A DNA stretch of 64,000 nucleotides, taken from Streptomyces liangshanensis. Its GTDB lineage: Bacteria > Actinomycetota > Actinomycetes > Streptomycetales > Streptomycetaceae. The stretch covers positions 4,099,001 through 4,163,000 of the forward strand of contig NZ_CP050177.1 of the NCBI RefSeq assembly GCF_011694815.1, read 5' to 3'. Shown in pieces: positions 17,779 to 26,363 of this stretch. The notes beneath the pieces are model-generated. The model saw nothing but the letters and a program-made list of their open reading frames with translations. It made no database searches and was not told the DNA's origin. Each line of letters starts with the position of its first letter. The stretch's first letter is position 1. Made by a program: the position numbers and the translations under genes.

Positions 17779-19899
17779 ATGTACGAGATCGTCAAGGGCG
17801 CCAATGTCGGACTGGCGGCCCTGAGCGAGGACGCGGGCTCGGTGCGCGTGGGCCTGAGCTGGAGCAGCGAGGAGGGGGACGGGGACGCGGACGTCTCCGT
17901 GCTGCTGCTGGGGGACGGCGGGAAGGTCCGCGGCGACGCCGACTTCTTCTTCTACAACAACCCGGCGGCCGCCGACGGGAGCGTGCACCTGCTGGGCAAG
18001 ACCCCGACGGACAGCGGCAGCGAGGACCGCATCAGCCTCGGCCTCACGGAGATGGAGGCGAGCGTCGAGCGGATCGTCGTGGCGGCGAGCCGCTACGAGG
18101 GCGCGCGGTTCGGGGACCTCAACGGCTTACGGCTGACGGTCTGCGACCGTACGGGGGAGGAGATGCTCGGGTTCTCCATCGACGACGCGGGCGCCGAGAG
18201 CGCCTTCGTGTTCGGGGAGTTCTACCGGCGCGGGGGCGAGTGGAAGTTCCGTGCCATCGGGCAGGGGTACGAAACGGGCCTGGCCGGCCTCGCCACGGAC
18301 TTCGGGATCGACGTGGACGACGCGGCGGAGGACCCGGCGGACGACCCGGGGGAGGACGGGGCGGAGGATCTGGGCGAGGACGTGGCCGGGGGCGTGGCGT
18401 CCGATGCCGTGGCCTCTGTTGCCGTGGGGGACGTGACGCCGGGTGGGGTGCCGGACCTCGGTCCAAGTGCTGGTGCGGAGGTGCGGGCGGCCGGTGACGT
18501 CGGCGGGCCCGCCGTGGTCATTCCCGCTCAGGTGGCCGTCGAGCGGGCTCCGGCGGCGCCGCGCCGGCCCCGTACCGTCCGGAAGAAGGTGACGCTGCCC
18601 AAGGTCGCCAAGAAGTCCCTGGCCGACAACGACACCTGGCGGTCGGCGAGGCTCTTCCCCGTACCGTCGCTCAAGAGCGACCGGGAGCGCGAGACGCGGG
18701 CGACGTCCGTCCTGCTCTCCGTGATGGCGCAGGTGCCCGAGTTCGGCCGGCGGCTCACCGCCGGATTCGGGGCGCCCGCCGGGCGGACGGAGACCTTCAC
18801 CGAGGTCTCCCTGCCGCACGGGGACAGCCCCAAGCGCCCCGACGGCGTGATCCGCGTGGAGCGGGCGGGCAAGCTGTGGACCGCGCTGGTGGAGACCAAG
18901 ACCAACGGGAATCCGCTCAAGGAGCAGCAGGTCCAGGACTACATGGACATCGCGGCCCGGCGCGGCTACGACGCGGTGATCACCTTGTGCAACGACGTGG
19001 CGCTGGAGGGGAGTCCGCTGGTCGACGTGAAGATCGACGGGCGCCGCAAGCACAAGGTCGTCCTGTGGCACCTGTCCTGGGCGGAGGTCGCCCACCAGGC
19101 GCAGATGCTGATCCGCCACGAGGGCGTCGGGAACGCGGCGCACGCCTGGCTCCTCCAGGAGTTGCTGCACTACCTCCAGCACGAGAACTCGGGCTGCCAG
19201 GGCTTCCAGAACATGGGCCCGGCCTGGGTGCCGGTGCGCAAGGGCATCGACGACGAGACGCTCTGCCAGGGGGACCCGCGGGCCGTCGACGTCGTGGAGA
19301 GCTGGGAGCGCCTGGTGCGGCAGGTCTGTCTGCGGCTCGGCGGCGAGCTGGGGCAGAAGGTGCTGCCCGTCCAGCGGGTGCGGCGCGCCACCGACGCGAA
19401 GGCGCGCCGGGGCGCGCAGGCCGATCTGCTCTGCCAGGAAGGGCGCCTGGAGGCGGAGTTGCGGATCGAGGGTACGCAGGGCCTCCTCGCGCTCACCGCG
19501 GATCTGCGGACCGGCAAGCTCCGTACGTCGGTCGACCTCCCCGCGCCCGATCAGGGCTACCCGCTGACCTGGGCGAAGCGCCTGGTCCGGCAGCTCGCCG
19601 ACGCGCCCGCGGACCTCCATGTCCGGACGCTGGTGGCGGGCGGCGGCGAGGGACCGCGCGGCACGCTGGAGCGGCTGCGCCCCGAGCCGGGCGACCTGCT
19701 GCCCAAGGGGGACGTGGAGATCACCGGATTCCGGCTGTCGCTGTTCAAGGGGATGGGTAACACGCGGGGCACCGCGGAGACCGGCTTCATCCGGAGCGTC
19801 GACGACGCGGTGGACCGGTTCTGCGCCGCGGTGGTCATGCCGCTGGAGCGGCGTACGGTACGGCGTCCGCAGCGCGCGGAGGCCGCCGAGGCGGGGTGA
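17779..19899 (+). CDS. TerD domain protein with predicted PD-(D/E)XK nuclease domain
   Basis: A 706-residue fusion. Residues 1-180 are a TerD/calcium-binding stress domain (MYEIVKGANVGLAAL, ADFFFYNNPAAADGSV, RFGDLNGLRLTVCD). An acidic linker follows (DDAAEDPADDPGEDGAEDLG). Residues about 300-430 carry a restriction-endonuclease-like core: D355 in PDGVIRV, E372-T-K374 in VETKTN and Q384-VQD-Y388, the order and spacing of the D...ExK...QxxxY signature. The last 280 residues are unrecognised. ATG 17779 was chosen with GGGTGG just upstream. Leu117 is encoded by TTA (18127-18129), so full translation should need the bldA tRNA. Confidence 0.85.
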   Translation: MYEIVKGANVGLAALSEDAGSVRVGLSWSSEEGDGDADVSVLLLGDGGKVRGDADFFFYNNPAAADGSVHLLGKTPTDSGSEDRISLGLTEMEASVERIVVAASRYEGARFGDLNGLRLTVCDRTGEEMLGFSIDDAGAESAFVFGEFYRRGGEWKFRAIGQGYETGLAGLATDFGIDVDDAAEDPADDPGEDGAEDLGEDVAGGVASDAVASVAVGDVTPGGVPDLGPSAGAEVRAAGDVGGPAVVIPAQVAVERAPAAPRRPRTVRKKVTLPKVAKKSLADNDTWRSARLFPVPSLKSDRERETRATSVLLSVMAQVPEFGRRLTAGFGAPAGRTETFTEVSLPHGDSPKRPDGVIRVERAGKLWTALVETKTNGNPLKEQQVQDYMDIAARRGYDAVITLCNDVALEGSPLVDVKIDGRRKHKVVLWHLSWAEVAHQAQMLIRHEGVGNAAHAWLLQELLHYLQHENSGCQGFQNMGPAWVPVRKGIDDETLCQGDPRAVDVVESWERLVRQVCLRLGGELGQKVLPVQRVRRATDAKARRGAQADLLCQEGRLEAELRIEGTQGLLALTADLRTGKLRTSVDLPAPDQGYPLTWAKRLVRQLADAPADLHVRTLVAGGGEGPRGTLERLRPEPGDLLPKGDVEITGFRLSLFKGMGNTRGTAETGFIRSVDDAVDRFCAAVVMPLERRTVRRPQRAEAAEAG

Positions 19900-19946
19900 G
19901 GATCCGCGGGTCGAGTCGGGTCGGCCTCAGGTCGGCTCGGGGCCCG

Positions 19947-20876
19947 CTACGGCTCGTTCCGACCGGGTGCGGTGGTCTGCTGGTAGGTGGCGGCGCTCTT
20001 CACGAAGATCTCGTGGAGGGCGCGGGCCGCCCTGGGGGTGGGTCCCGACAGGGGGCGCTGGATGACCAGGAGGACGGCGGTGTCCGGGACGGCCAGCGGG
20101 CGGTACGTGATCAGCCCGGAGCGCTCCAGGGGATCGCCGGTCACGCTGAAGTCCGGCAGGATCGTCGTGCCCAGGCCCTCGGCGACCATCAGCTTGCCCA
20201 TCTCCGCGCCGTCCGTGGAGTACGAGAACGTCGGGCTGCGGCCCTCCAGCAGGCGGTGTACGTACCGGTGCATCACGTACCCCGAGCGCATCACGATCAG
20301 CGGCTGGGCCAGCAGGTCGGCGACCGAGACCGTGCGCCGGGCGGCCAGGGGGCTGTCGGCGCGGACGCAGGCCACCGGGCGGCCGCGGAGGAGTTCGGTG
20401 CTGTGGAGGCCCGGGGGCTTGTCGTCGCCCTGGAGGTAGTTGACGAGGCCCAGGTCGAGCCCGCCCTCCAGCAGCTCGCGGTGGATGTCGGCCTGCTGGG
20501 CGCCGATGACCTCGATCTGGGTCTCCGGGTGGGCGGCGCGGAACTCGCGGATGGTGGGGACGAGCAGCGGGACCGTGGCCGCGTTCACCGTGCCGAGGCG
20601 CAGCATCCGGCTGGTGCGGTGCTGGTCGTCGGCCGCGCGGCGGAGCCGGTCGACGGCGTCGAGGACGCCGACGATGTGCGGCAGCAGTTCGCGGCCCTCG
20701 GCGCTGATCCTGGCACCGGAGCGGCGGCGGTCCAGGAGGTCGACGCCCAGTTCCCGTTCGAGATTGCGGACGGTCTCGCTCAGGGCCGGCTGGGAGATGT
20801 GCAGGGCTTCCGCGGCGCGGCGCAGGGAACCCAGCCGGGTCACCGCCTCGATGTATTCGAGCTGCTCTATTCGCAT
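19947..20876 (-). CDS. LysR family transcriptional regulator (next to sulfonate genes)
   Basis: A 309-residue LysR regulator: N-terminal HTH (MRIEQLEYIEAVTRLGSLRR, LHISQPALSETVRNLE) and a periplasmic-binding-like effector domain (LRLGTVNAATVPLLVPTIRE, GLDLGLVNY). It is divergent from the leader ORF and the ssuE/sfnB/ssuD genes, the standard arrangement for a LysR activator of the facing operon. By context it probably senses sulfur status (as CysB/Cbl/SsuR types do), though the ligand cannot be read from sequence. Confidence 0.93.
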   Translation of the reverse strand: MRIEQLEYIEAVTRLGSLRRAAEALHISQPALSETVRNLERELGVDLLDRRRSGARISAEGRELLPHIVGVLDAVDRLRRAADDQHRTSRMLRLGTVNAATVPLLVPTIREFRAAHPETQIEVIGAQQADIHRELLEGGLDLGLVNYLQGDDKPPGLHSTELLRGRPVACVRADSPLAARRTVSVADLLAQPLIVMRSGYVMHRYVHRLLEGRSPTFSYSTDGAEMGKLMVAEGLGTTILPDFSVTGDPLERSGLITYRPLAVPDTAVLLVIQRPLSGPTPRAARALHEIFVKSAATYQQTTAPGRNEP

Positions 20877-21010
20877 CGGCGGTTTCGCCTTTCAGGCCCC
20901 ACTGGAAGGTAAACCCTATCACCACGTCGTGGATACCGAATCGACCCGTACGGACCCCGCGAGTAGGCTCTTGGCCCATGGGTCTGTCGAATGTGCTGCG
21001 AGGCGGTGAC

Positions 21011-21100
21011 GTGCTGATGAGGGATCTGCGAGAGCTGACCCGGCGCCGTCACGTCGATCTCGTACGCGTCTCCAGCGCCCTCTGTCTGCGCACGGGCTGA
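21011..21100 (+). CDS. Leader peptide of sulfonate operon (cysteine attenuator type)
   Basis: A 29-residue ORF too short for ordinary gene finders: GTG at 21011-21013, with GCGAGGCGG upstream, ending TGA at 21098-21100. The C-terminal part reads RRRHVDLVRVSSALCLRTG. Very similar short peptides (RRHVDLxRVSSALC) are found upstream of sulfur assimilation and transport genes in many Streptomyces and are annotated as putative leader peptides. The Cys codon (TGT, 21083?-21085 region) sits near the end, followed by an 8-base hairpin and a terminator-like hairpin before ssuE. Ribosome stalling at Cys would report cysteine supply (inference). Confidence 0.75.
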   Translation: MLMRDLRELTRRRHVDLVRVSSALCLRTG

Positions 21101-21121
21101 ACGCCGGGAATTTCCCTCCCC

Positions 21122-21184
21122 CCGTACCGTTCCGATCGGTACGGCTCCGCGATCATTGACGCCGTGTCCGTCGACGGCTTTCTT
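21122..21184 (+). promoter_or_regulatory. Candidate attenuator hairpins in the ssu leader
   Basis: Hairpin 1: CCGTACCG (21122-21129) pairs perfectly with CGGTACGG (21137-21144), loop 7 bases. Hairpin 2: GCCGT (21161-21165) pairs with ACGGC (21174-21178), followed by TTTCTTTT, like an intrinsic terminator. Both lie between the leader peptide stop (21100) and the ssuE start (21307). Further GC-rich inverted segments follow (GCGGGCGCCCGC at about 21187-21198). The arrangement fits transcription attenuation. Confidence 0.5.
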
Positions 21185-21306
21185 TTGCGGGCGCCCGCGG
21201 GGCGGGAATTGTCCTCCTTCTTTTGTCGCCCGCCCATGGTCGGCCCTTTTGTTTAACGAGATATTCATGAATCTCGTCCTCGCACCCCCTTCCCGAGGTG
21301 AATCCC

Positions 21307-21912
21307 GTGGCCACGATCCTCTCCGTGTCCGGCAGTCCGTCCCCCACGTCCCGTACCGCCCGGCTGCTCCGGCACCTGGACGGCCGTCTCACCGGCCAGG
21401 GGCACGACGTCGTGCCGCTCGACGTCCGGACGCTGCCCGCCGAGGCCCTGCTCGGGGCCGACTTCGGGCATCCGGCGATCGTCGGGGCCCGGCGGTTGTT
21501 CGAGGAGGCCGACGGGGTGGTGATAGGCACGCCCGTCTACAAGGCCGCGTACTCGGGGCTGCTGAAGACCCTGCTGGACCTGCTGCCGCAGTACGCGCTG
21601 GCCGGCAAGACCGTCCTGCCGCTGGCGACCGGCGGCACCACCGCGCACGTGCTCGCCATCGACTACGCGCTGCGGCCGGTGCTGTCCTCGATGGGGGCCG
21701 CGCACATCGTCCAGGGCTGGTTCGTCCTCGACCGGCACATCACCGTGCTGGACGAGGGGGGAGTGGTGGTGGACCCGGCGTCGCGGGAGGCGCTGGACCA
21801 GGTCGTGGACCAGTTCTCGCTGGCGCTGCGGGCGGGCCGGCGGCCGGTGGACGCGGAAGCGGAAGCGGAGGCGGAGGTGGAAGCCGCGCCGGCCGAGGCC
21901 GTCGCCGCCTGA
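21307..21912 (+). CDS. ssuE: NADPH-dependent FMN reductase (SsuE/MsuE type)
   Basis: A 201-residue flavodoxin-fold reductase that supplies FMNH2 to the two-component alkanesulfonate monooxygenase. Motifs: ILSVSGSPSPTSRTARLL (phosphate loop), GVVIGTPVYKAAYSGLLKTL (flavin site) and PLATGGTTAHVL. The C-terminal tail is an Ala/Glu repeat (EAEAEAEVEAAPAEA), not part of the fold. The start GTG 21307 has GAGGTG 6 bases upstream; GTG 21298 is an alternative. First enzyme gene of the sulfonate unit behind the leader peptide. Confidence 0.92.
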   Translation: MATILSVSGSPSPTSRTARLLRHLDGRLTGQGHDVVPLDVRTLPAEALLGADFGHPAIVGARRLFEEADGVVIGTPVYKAAYSGLLKTLLDLLPQYALAGKTVLPLATGGTTAHVLAIDYALRPVLSSMGAAHIVQGWFVLDRHITVLDEGGVVVDPASREALDQVVDQFSLALRAGRRPVDAEAEAEAEVEAAPAEAVAA

Positions 21913-22030
21913 TGCCTCCCCGTTCTCCCCGTCCCGGCAGCCGCCGCTCGTACCGTTCCCGCCGCCGTACCGATTCCTGTTCCGATTCCCGTTCCGTCCG
22001 CTGACCCGTTTCTCCCCCGGAGGCCGTACC

Positions 22031-23236
22031 GTGACCGCACCCCAACCCCCCTCGCCGGCGCATGTGATCACCGGTGAGGCCGAGGCCCTCGCCGTGGCCG
22101 CCGAGCTGGCCGACGCCTTCCGGGCCGGTGCCGGGCGGCGGGACGCGGAGCGGGAGCTGCCGTACGCCGAGCTCGACCGGCTCTCGGCCTCCGGGCTCCT
22201 CGGCATCACCGTCCCCCGCTCCCACGGCGGCGCGGACGTCTCCGCCCGTACGCTCGCCGAGGTCTTCCGGCTGCTCGCCACCGGCGACGCGAGCCTCTCC
22301 CAGATCCCGCAGAACCACTTCGTGTACGTGAACGTGCTGCGCAGGCAGGGCAGTCCGGAGCAGCGGAAGTTCTTCTTCGGCGAGGTACTGGCGGGGCGGC
22401 GGTTCGGCAACGCGCAGTCCGAGCGCGGGACGAAGCACGTCCAGGACATCCGTACGCGACTGGTCCCCGAGGCCGACGGCTCGTACCGGCTGACGGGCGA
22501 GAAGCACTACTCCACCGGCGCGCTGTTCGCCGACTGGATCCCCGTCCTGGCCCGCGCCGAGGAGGACGCGCTGCACGTCGCGTACGTACCGAGGGACGCG
22601 CCCGGCGTGACCGTCGTCGACGACTGGGACGGGATGGGGCAGCGCACGACCGCGAGCGGGACGGTCCGGCTGGACGGCGTGGTCGTGCCGGCCGACCGGG
22701 TCGTACCGCACCACCTCACCTTCCAGGGGCCCCAACTGCACGGCGCGGTCGCGCAGTTGCTGCACGCGGCCATCGACGCGGGGATCGCGTCCGCCGCGCT
22801 CACGGAGTCGGCCGACTTCGTCCGTACGAAGAGCAGGCCGTGGTTCGAGAGCGGCTTCGAGAGCGCGGCGGAGGACCCCCTGCTGATCCAGCGGTTCGGC
22901 GAACTGTCGCTCCAGGTACGGGCCGCGGACGCCCTGCTCGTGGCGGCGGCCGGCGCGGTGGACACGGCCGCCGCCGACCTCACCGACGACACCGCCGCCG
23001 AGGCCTCCATCGCGGTGGCCGCGGCGAAGGTGCAGGCGGCGACGGCGGCGGTGGAGACGAGCAGCGCGCTGTTCGAGGTGGCGGGGACGCGGGCGGCGCT
23101 GGACAGCCTGAACCTGCACCGGTTCTGGCGCGACGCGCGCACGCACACGCTGCACGACCCGGTCCGCTGGAAGGTGCAGCACCTCGGCCGTTACGTCCTG
23201 AGCGGGACGCGGCCACCGCGCCACGGTCTGCTCTGA
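22031..23236 (+). CDS. SfnB-like acyl-CoA dehydrogenase family flavoprotein (sulfur acquisition)
   Basis: A 401-residue flavin enzyme of the acyl-CoA dehydrogenase/DszC-like superfamily. Visible elements: GLLGITVPRSHGGADVSART, the substrate/flavin loop FGNAQSERGTKH, GEKHYSTGALFADWI, and a helical C-terminal domain ending RWKVQHLGRYVLSG. This matches the SfnB family of sulfur-starvation oxidoreductases that use FMNH2 on organosulfur compounds such as dimethylsulfone or sulfonates. GTG start at 22031 with CCCGGAGG 6-13 bases upstream. It sits between the reductase and ssuD genes, so all three share reduced flavin. Confidence 0.9.
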   Translation: MTAPQPPSPAHVITGEAEALAVAAELADAFRAGAGRRDAERELPYAELDRLSASGLLGITVPRSHGGADVSARTLAEVFRLLATGDASLSQIPQNHFVYVNVLRRQGSPEQRKFFFGEVLAGRRFGNAQSERGTKHVQDIRTRLVPEADGSYRLTGEKHYSTGALFADWIPVLARAEEDALHVAYVPRDAPGVTVVDDWDGMGQRTTASGTVRLDGVVVPADRVVPHHLTFQGPQLHGAVAQLLHAAIDAGIASAALTESADFVRTKSRPWFESGFESAAEDPLLIQRFGELSLQVRAADALLVAAAGAVDTAAADLTDDTAAEASIAVAAAKVQAATAAVETSSALFEVAGTRAALDSLNLHRFWRDARTHTLHDPVRWKVQHLGRYVLSGTRPPRHGLL

Positions 23237-23340
23237 GGCCCGCCGGGCCCGGCCGAGGCCGCCGAGCGCGCCTCTCCCCCCTCCCCCTCCCCCCCCGTAC
23301 TGCCCCTCCCGCTTGGGTACTTCGTCTTCTGGAGAGTTCC

Positions 23341-24495
23341 GTGAGTCTGACCTTCCACTGGTTCCTGCCCACCTACGGCGACAGCCGCCACGTCGTCGGC
23401 GGAGGCCACGGCCTGCCCGCGGGCGCGGCGGGCGGCCAGCGTCCCGCCGACCTCGGCTACCTCACCCAGATCGGCCGCGCGGCCGAGCAGTTGGGCTTCG
23501 TCGGGGCGCTCACCCCCACCGGCGCGTGGTGCGAGGACGCCTGGCTCACCACGGCGATGCTGGCGCGCGAGACGGAGCGGCTGAAGTTCCTGGTGGCCTT
23601 CCGGCCGGGGTTCGTGTCACCGACGCTGGCCGCGCAGATGGCCGCGACCTTCCAACGCCACGCGCCCGGGCGGCTGTTGCTCAACATCGTCACCGGCGGG
23701 GAGAGCCACGAGCAGCGCGCGTACGGGGACTTCCTCGACAAGGACGCCCGCTACGCGCGTACGGGCGAGTTCCTGTCGATCGTCCGCGACCTGTGGCGCG
23801 GCGAGACGGTGACGCTCAAGGGCGAGCATCTCCAGGTGGAGGAGGCGAAGTTGGCGCGCGTGCCGGACCCGGTGCCGCCGGTGTACTTCGGCGGCTCCTC
23901 CCCGGCCGCCGGGGTGGTCGCCGCGCGCCACAGCGACGTCTACCTGACCTGGGGCGAGCCGCCCGCGCAGGTGGCCGAGAAGATCGAGTGGATCCGGGGG
24001 CTGGCCGCGAAGGAGGGCCGTACCGTGCGGTTCGGCATCCGGCTGCACGTGATCACACGCGACACGGCGGACCAGGCGTGGGCCGAGGCGCGGCGGCTGC
24101 TGGAGGGGTTCTCGCCGGACGCGATCAAGGCCGTACAGGCGGGGCTGGCGCGCAGCGAGTCGGAGGGGCAGCGGCGGATGCTGGCCCTGCACGGCGGCAG
24201 CACGGACGGGCTGGAGATCTCGCCGAACCTGTGGGCGGGGATCGGTCTGGTACGGGGCGGGGCGGGGACGGCGCTGGTCGGCAGCCACACCGAGGTGGCC
24301 GAACGCATCGAGGAGTACAGCCGGTTGGGCATCGAGGAGTTCATCATGTCCGGCCATCCGCACGTGGAGGAGGCGTACTGGTTCGGCGAGGGCGTGCTGC
24401 CCCGGCTGGCCGAGGCGGGGCTGTGGACCCACCCGTCGGCGGCGGGCACGAGCGGCGCGGCGTCGGTGCCGTTCGCGGCGGAGGTGGGTCGCTGA
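23341..24495 (+). CDS. ssuD: FMNH2-dependent alkanesulfonate monooxygenase
   Basis: A 384-residue luciferase-like monooxygenase that releases sulfite from alkanesulfonates. Family motifs: FHWFLPTYGDSRHVVGG, GALTPTGAWCEDAWLTTAML, LKFLVAFRPGFVSPTLAAQM, LLLNIVTGGESHEQRAYGD and EEFIMSGHPHVEEAYWFGEG. The Cys (GAWCED) and Arg-rich end match SsuD enzymes. GTG start with GGAGAG 6 bases upstream. Last gene of the sulfonate unit; no ABC transporter (ssuABC) genes are adjacent. Confidence 0.95.
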   Translation: MSLTFHWFLPTYGDSRHVVGGGHGLPAGAAGGQRPADLGYLTQIGRAAEQLGFVGALTPTGAWCEDAWLTTAMLARETERLKFLVAFRPGFVSPTLAAQMAATFQRHAPGRLLLNIVTGGESHEQRAYGDFLDKDARYARTGEFLSIVRDLWRGETVTLKGEHLQVEEAKLARVPDPVPPVYFGGSSPAAGVVAARHSDVYLTWGEPPAQVAEKIEWIRGLAAKEGRTVRFGIRLHVITRDTADQAWAEARRLLEGFSPDAIKAVQAGLARSESEGQRRMLALHGGSTDGLEISPNLWAGIGLVRGGAGTALVGSHTEVAERIEEYSRLGIEEFIMSGHPHVEEAYWFGEGVLPRLAEAGLWTHPSAAGTSGAASVPFAAEVGR

Positions 24496-24520
24496 GAGCG
24501 GGAAGCCCGGGCCGTGCCGG

Positions 24521-24550
24521 CCGCGGCCACGGGCGCCACCGTGGCCGCGG
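24521..24550. terminator. Terminator between ssuD and the convergent regulator
   Basis: CCGCGGCCACGG (24521-24532) pairs perfectly with CCGTGGCCGCGG (24539-24550), loop 6 bases; flanking GCCGG/CCGGC could extend the stem. Likely terminates both convergent genes. Confidence 0.8.
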
Positions 24551-24566
24551 GCCGGCCCGTCGCGGA

Positions 24567-25571
24567 TCACACCCAGCCACGCTCGCGGGCGCGCAGTGCG
24601 ACCTGAAAGCGGTTGGAGGCGTCGAGTCGCCGCATGAGCGTCGCCACGTGCTTGCGATAGGTGCGTACGGAGATGCCGAGGTCGCGCGCGCCGATCTCGT
24701 CCTTGTCCGCCGAGTAGAGGGACTGGAGGACCTTGCGTTCGAGGGAGTTGACCAGATCGGTGCCCTCGTACGACGTCTCCTCGGACGAGGGCAGTTCCTG
24801 GGCGGCGTCCCACATGCGTTCGAAGAGGGAGACCAGGGCGACGACCAGGCCCTGGTTGCGGATGAGGATGGCCCCCTTGGCCGTGTGGCTGGGGTCGGTG
24901 GGCGCGAGCGCGGCGGACCGGTCGCAGATGAGTAACCGCTCGATGGGATTGCGGGAGACGCGGATCTGCGCTCCCTTGTCGATCAGTTCACGCGCGTAGC
25001 CGAGGGTCGTGTCGTCCTTGAGCGCGGCTTCGCCCAACAGCGTGCGCATGTGGACGCCGCGTCGCAGCACCCGTTCGTCGAGCGGCCGCGCCTGGGCTAT
25101 GTGCGCCTCGCTCAGCACACCGCGTGGAACCGTTGCCAGCCTTTCGGTCCAGGTGAAGAAGGAGAGCTCGTCGATGGCGCTGCGTACGGCCTCCGTTCCT
25201 TCCAGGTGCTGGATCAGGTCACCCTGCTTGGAGGGTGTGCCGACCGGAGTGTCGCGTTCGGCCAGGAGGGAGTCGATGACCCCGCTCTCCGCCACGGTCT
25301 CCTCCAAGGTCTTGCGTCGCCGGTCCAACTCCGACATGACCAGGCTCTCCACGGCCTTGACGGGGGAGACCGGGTGCAGGGCGCCTCCCGTACCCGCCCT
25401 GACCAGGCCCAGTTCCGTCAGGTGATCGCAGACGGACGCCACACTCTCGGCGTCACGGTCCAGGAGGCAGGCCAAGCTCTCCTGCCGGTCGGCGCCTCGG
25501 CGCAGGAGGACTCGGTAGAGTCCCTCCTCCTCGGGGTCGACCCCCAGAAACCTCATGCTCGGCTCGTGCAT
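24567..25571 (-). CDS. TrmB/LuxR-type HTH transcriptional regulator
   Basis: About 334 residues. The N-terminal part looks like a TrmB-type winged helix (EEGLYRVLLRRGADRQESLA, VCDHLTELGLV), the middle is a phospholipase-D-like or unknown sensor, and the C-terminus is a LuxR-type HTH (IGARDLGISVRTYRKHVATL, then RLDASNRFQVALRARERGW). Many such proteins control secondary metabolism in Streptomyces. The start is uncertain: ATG at 25569-25571 is used; other choices are 25632-25634 and 25554-25556. A TTA leucine codon (minus strand of 24933-24935, in ERLLICD) makes it a candidate bldA-dependent gene. Confidence 0.85.
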   Translation of the reverse strand: MHEPSMRFLGVDPEEEGLYRVLLRRGADRQESLACLLDRDAESVASVCDHLTELGLVRAGTGGALHPVSPVKAVESLVMSELDRRRKTLEETVAESGVIDSLLAERDTPVGTPSKQGDLIQHLEGTEAVRSAIDELSFFTWTERLATVPRGVLSEAHIAQARPLDERVLRRGVHMRTLLGEAALKDDTTLGYARELIDKGAQIRVSRNPIERLLICDRSAALAPTDPSHTAKGAILIRNQGLVVALVSLFERMWDAAQELPSSEETSYEGTDLVNSLERKVLQSLYSADKDEIGARDLGISVRTYRKHVATLMRRLDASNRFQVALRARERGWV

Positions 25572-25751
25572 CAGAGGATGCGGGTCGCGCGTCGGTGACA
25601 GCGGGCGGCATCGGGAACCTTCACAGTGCTCCATTCGTCATTATCGAACGTGAGTTCGAGTCCTGCGGGCGTGCAGTGCCTGCACCCCCCGGTAGCCGGA
25701 GGGTGCCGTTCCGTGATCTATCCAAGGCGATCGGAGGGCCGGCCGTCAAAT

Positions 25752-25804
25752 GATCTGTGGTTTCGCCCTGGGGTGATCCAACGATCTGTGGTGGTGGTTA
25801 GGAT
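25752..25804 (+). promoter_or_regulatory. Promoter of the XRE gene with GATCTGTGGT direct repeats
   Basis: GATCTGTGGT occurs at 25752-25761 and 25783-25792, 31 bases apart (three helical turns). TAGGAT at 25799-25804 matches the actinobacterial -10 consensus, so transcription would start near 25811, 30 bases before the GTG at 25842. The second repeat overlaps the spacer, a natural position for autoregulation by the XRE protein. Confidence 0.45.
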
Positions 25805-25841
25805 GGGCCTCTCACCATCGGCCGAGAGGGACCATCCCCAA

Positions 25842-26339
25842 GTGACCGCAGACTCCCCGGACCAGTCCCCACCCTCGGTCCCATCGTTCAGCGACGTCCT
25901 CAACCTCCTGTTGAGGGCCCAGGCCAGGGCGCACCCCAACAGGCCCGGCGAGTTCATCGAACCCACGAACACCGAGATCGCCGACGCCATCAACGCGAAG
26001 CACGGCACCGGCACCATCACGAACGAGCACATCCGCAGGCTCCGCAACGGCCAGGTCAAGAGCCCGAGCGTCCAGATGGCGTCCGTACTCGCCGGCTTCT
26101 TCCAGCTCCCCCTCGACGTCTTCAACGCCACCGGCAGCGAGACGTCCAGGAAGGTGATGGAGGAGGTCCAGCGTTTCGTGGACGCCAGGCGGCAGAGCGA
26201 GAGCTCGGAGCCGCCGACCGTCGCCGTCCTGGCACGGACGACCCGCAGACTGTCTCCCCGCGGACAGGCCCGCGTCGTCCAGTACGCGGAACGGCTCCGT
26301 GAGCTGGAGGCGATGGAGAACGAGACCGGCCCCGCATAG
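25842..26339 (+). CDS. XRE-family helix-turn-helix regulator
   Basis: A 165-residue protein with an N-terminal HTH of the Cro/CI or SinR class: FSDVLNLLLRAQARAHPNRP, NTEIADAINAKHGTGTITNE and HIRRLRNGQVKSPSVQMASV, where NEHIRRLRNG is the recognition part. The C-terminal half is helical and polar. GTG 25842 is preferred over ATG 25803 because a TAGGAT -10 overlaps the latter and GAGAGGG precedes the former. It leads a four-gene unit with an ImmA-like protein and two membrane proteins, as commonly seen around MAB_1171c-type genes. Confidence 0.85.
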   Translation: MTADSPDQSPPSVPSFSDVLNLLLRAQARAHPNRPGEFIEPTNTEIADAINAKHGTGTITNEHIRRLRNGQVKSPSVQMASVLAGFFQLPLDVFNATGSETSRKVMEEVQRFVDARRQSESSEPPTVAVLARTTRRLSPRGQARVVQYAERLRELEAMENETGPA

Positions 26340-26363
26340 CCCCCACACAAGGTATTCAGCTCC

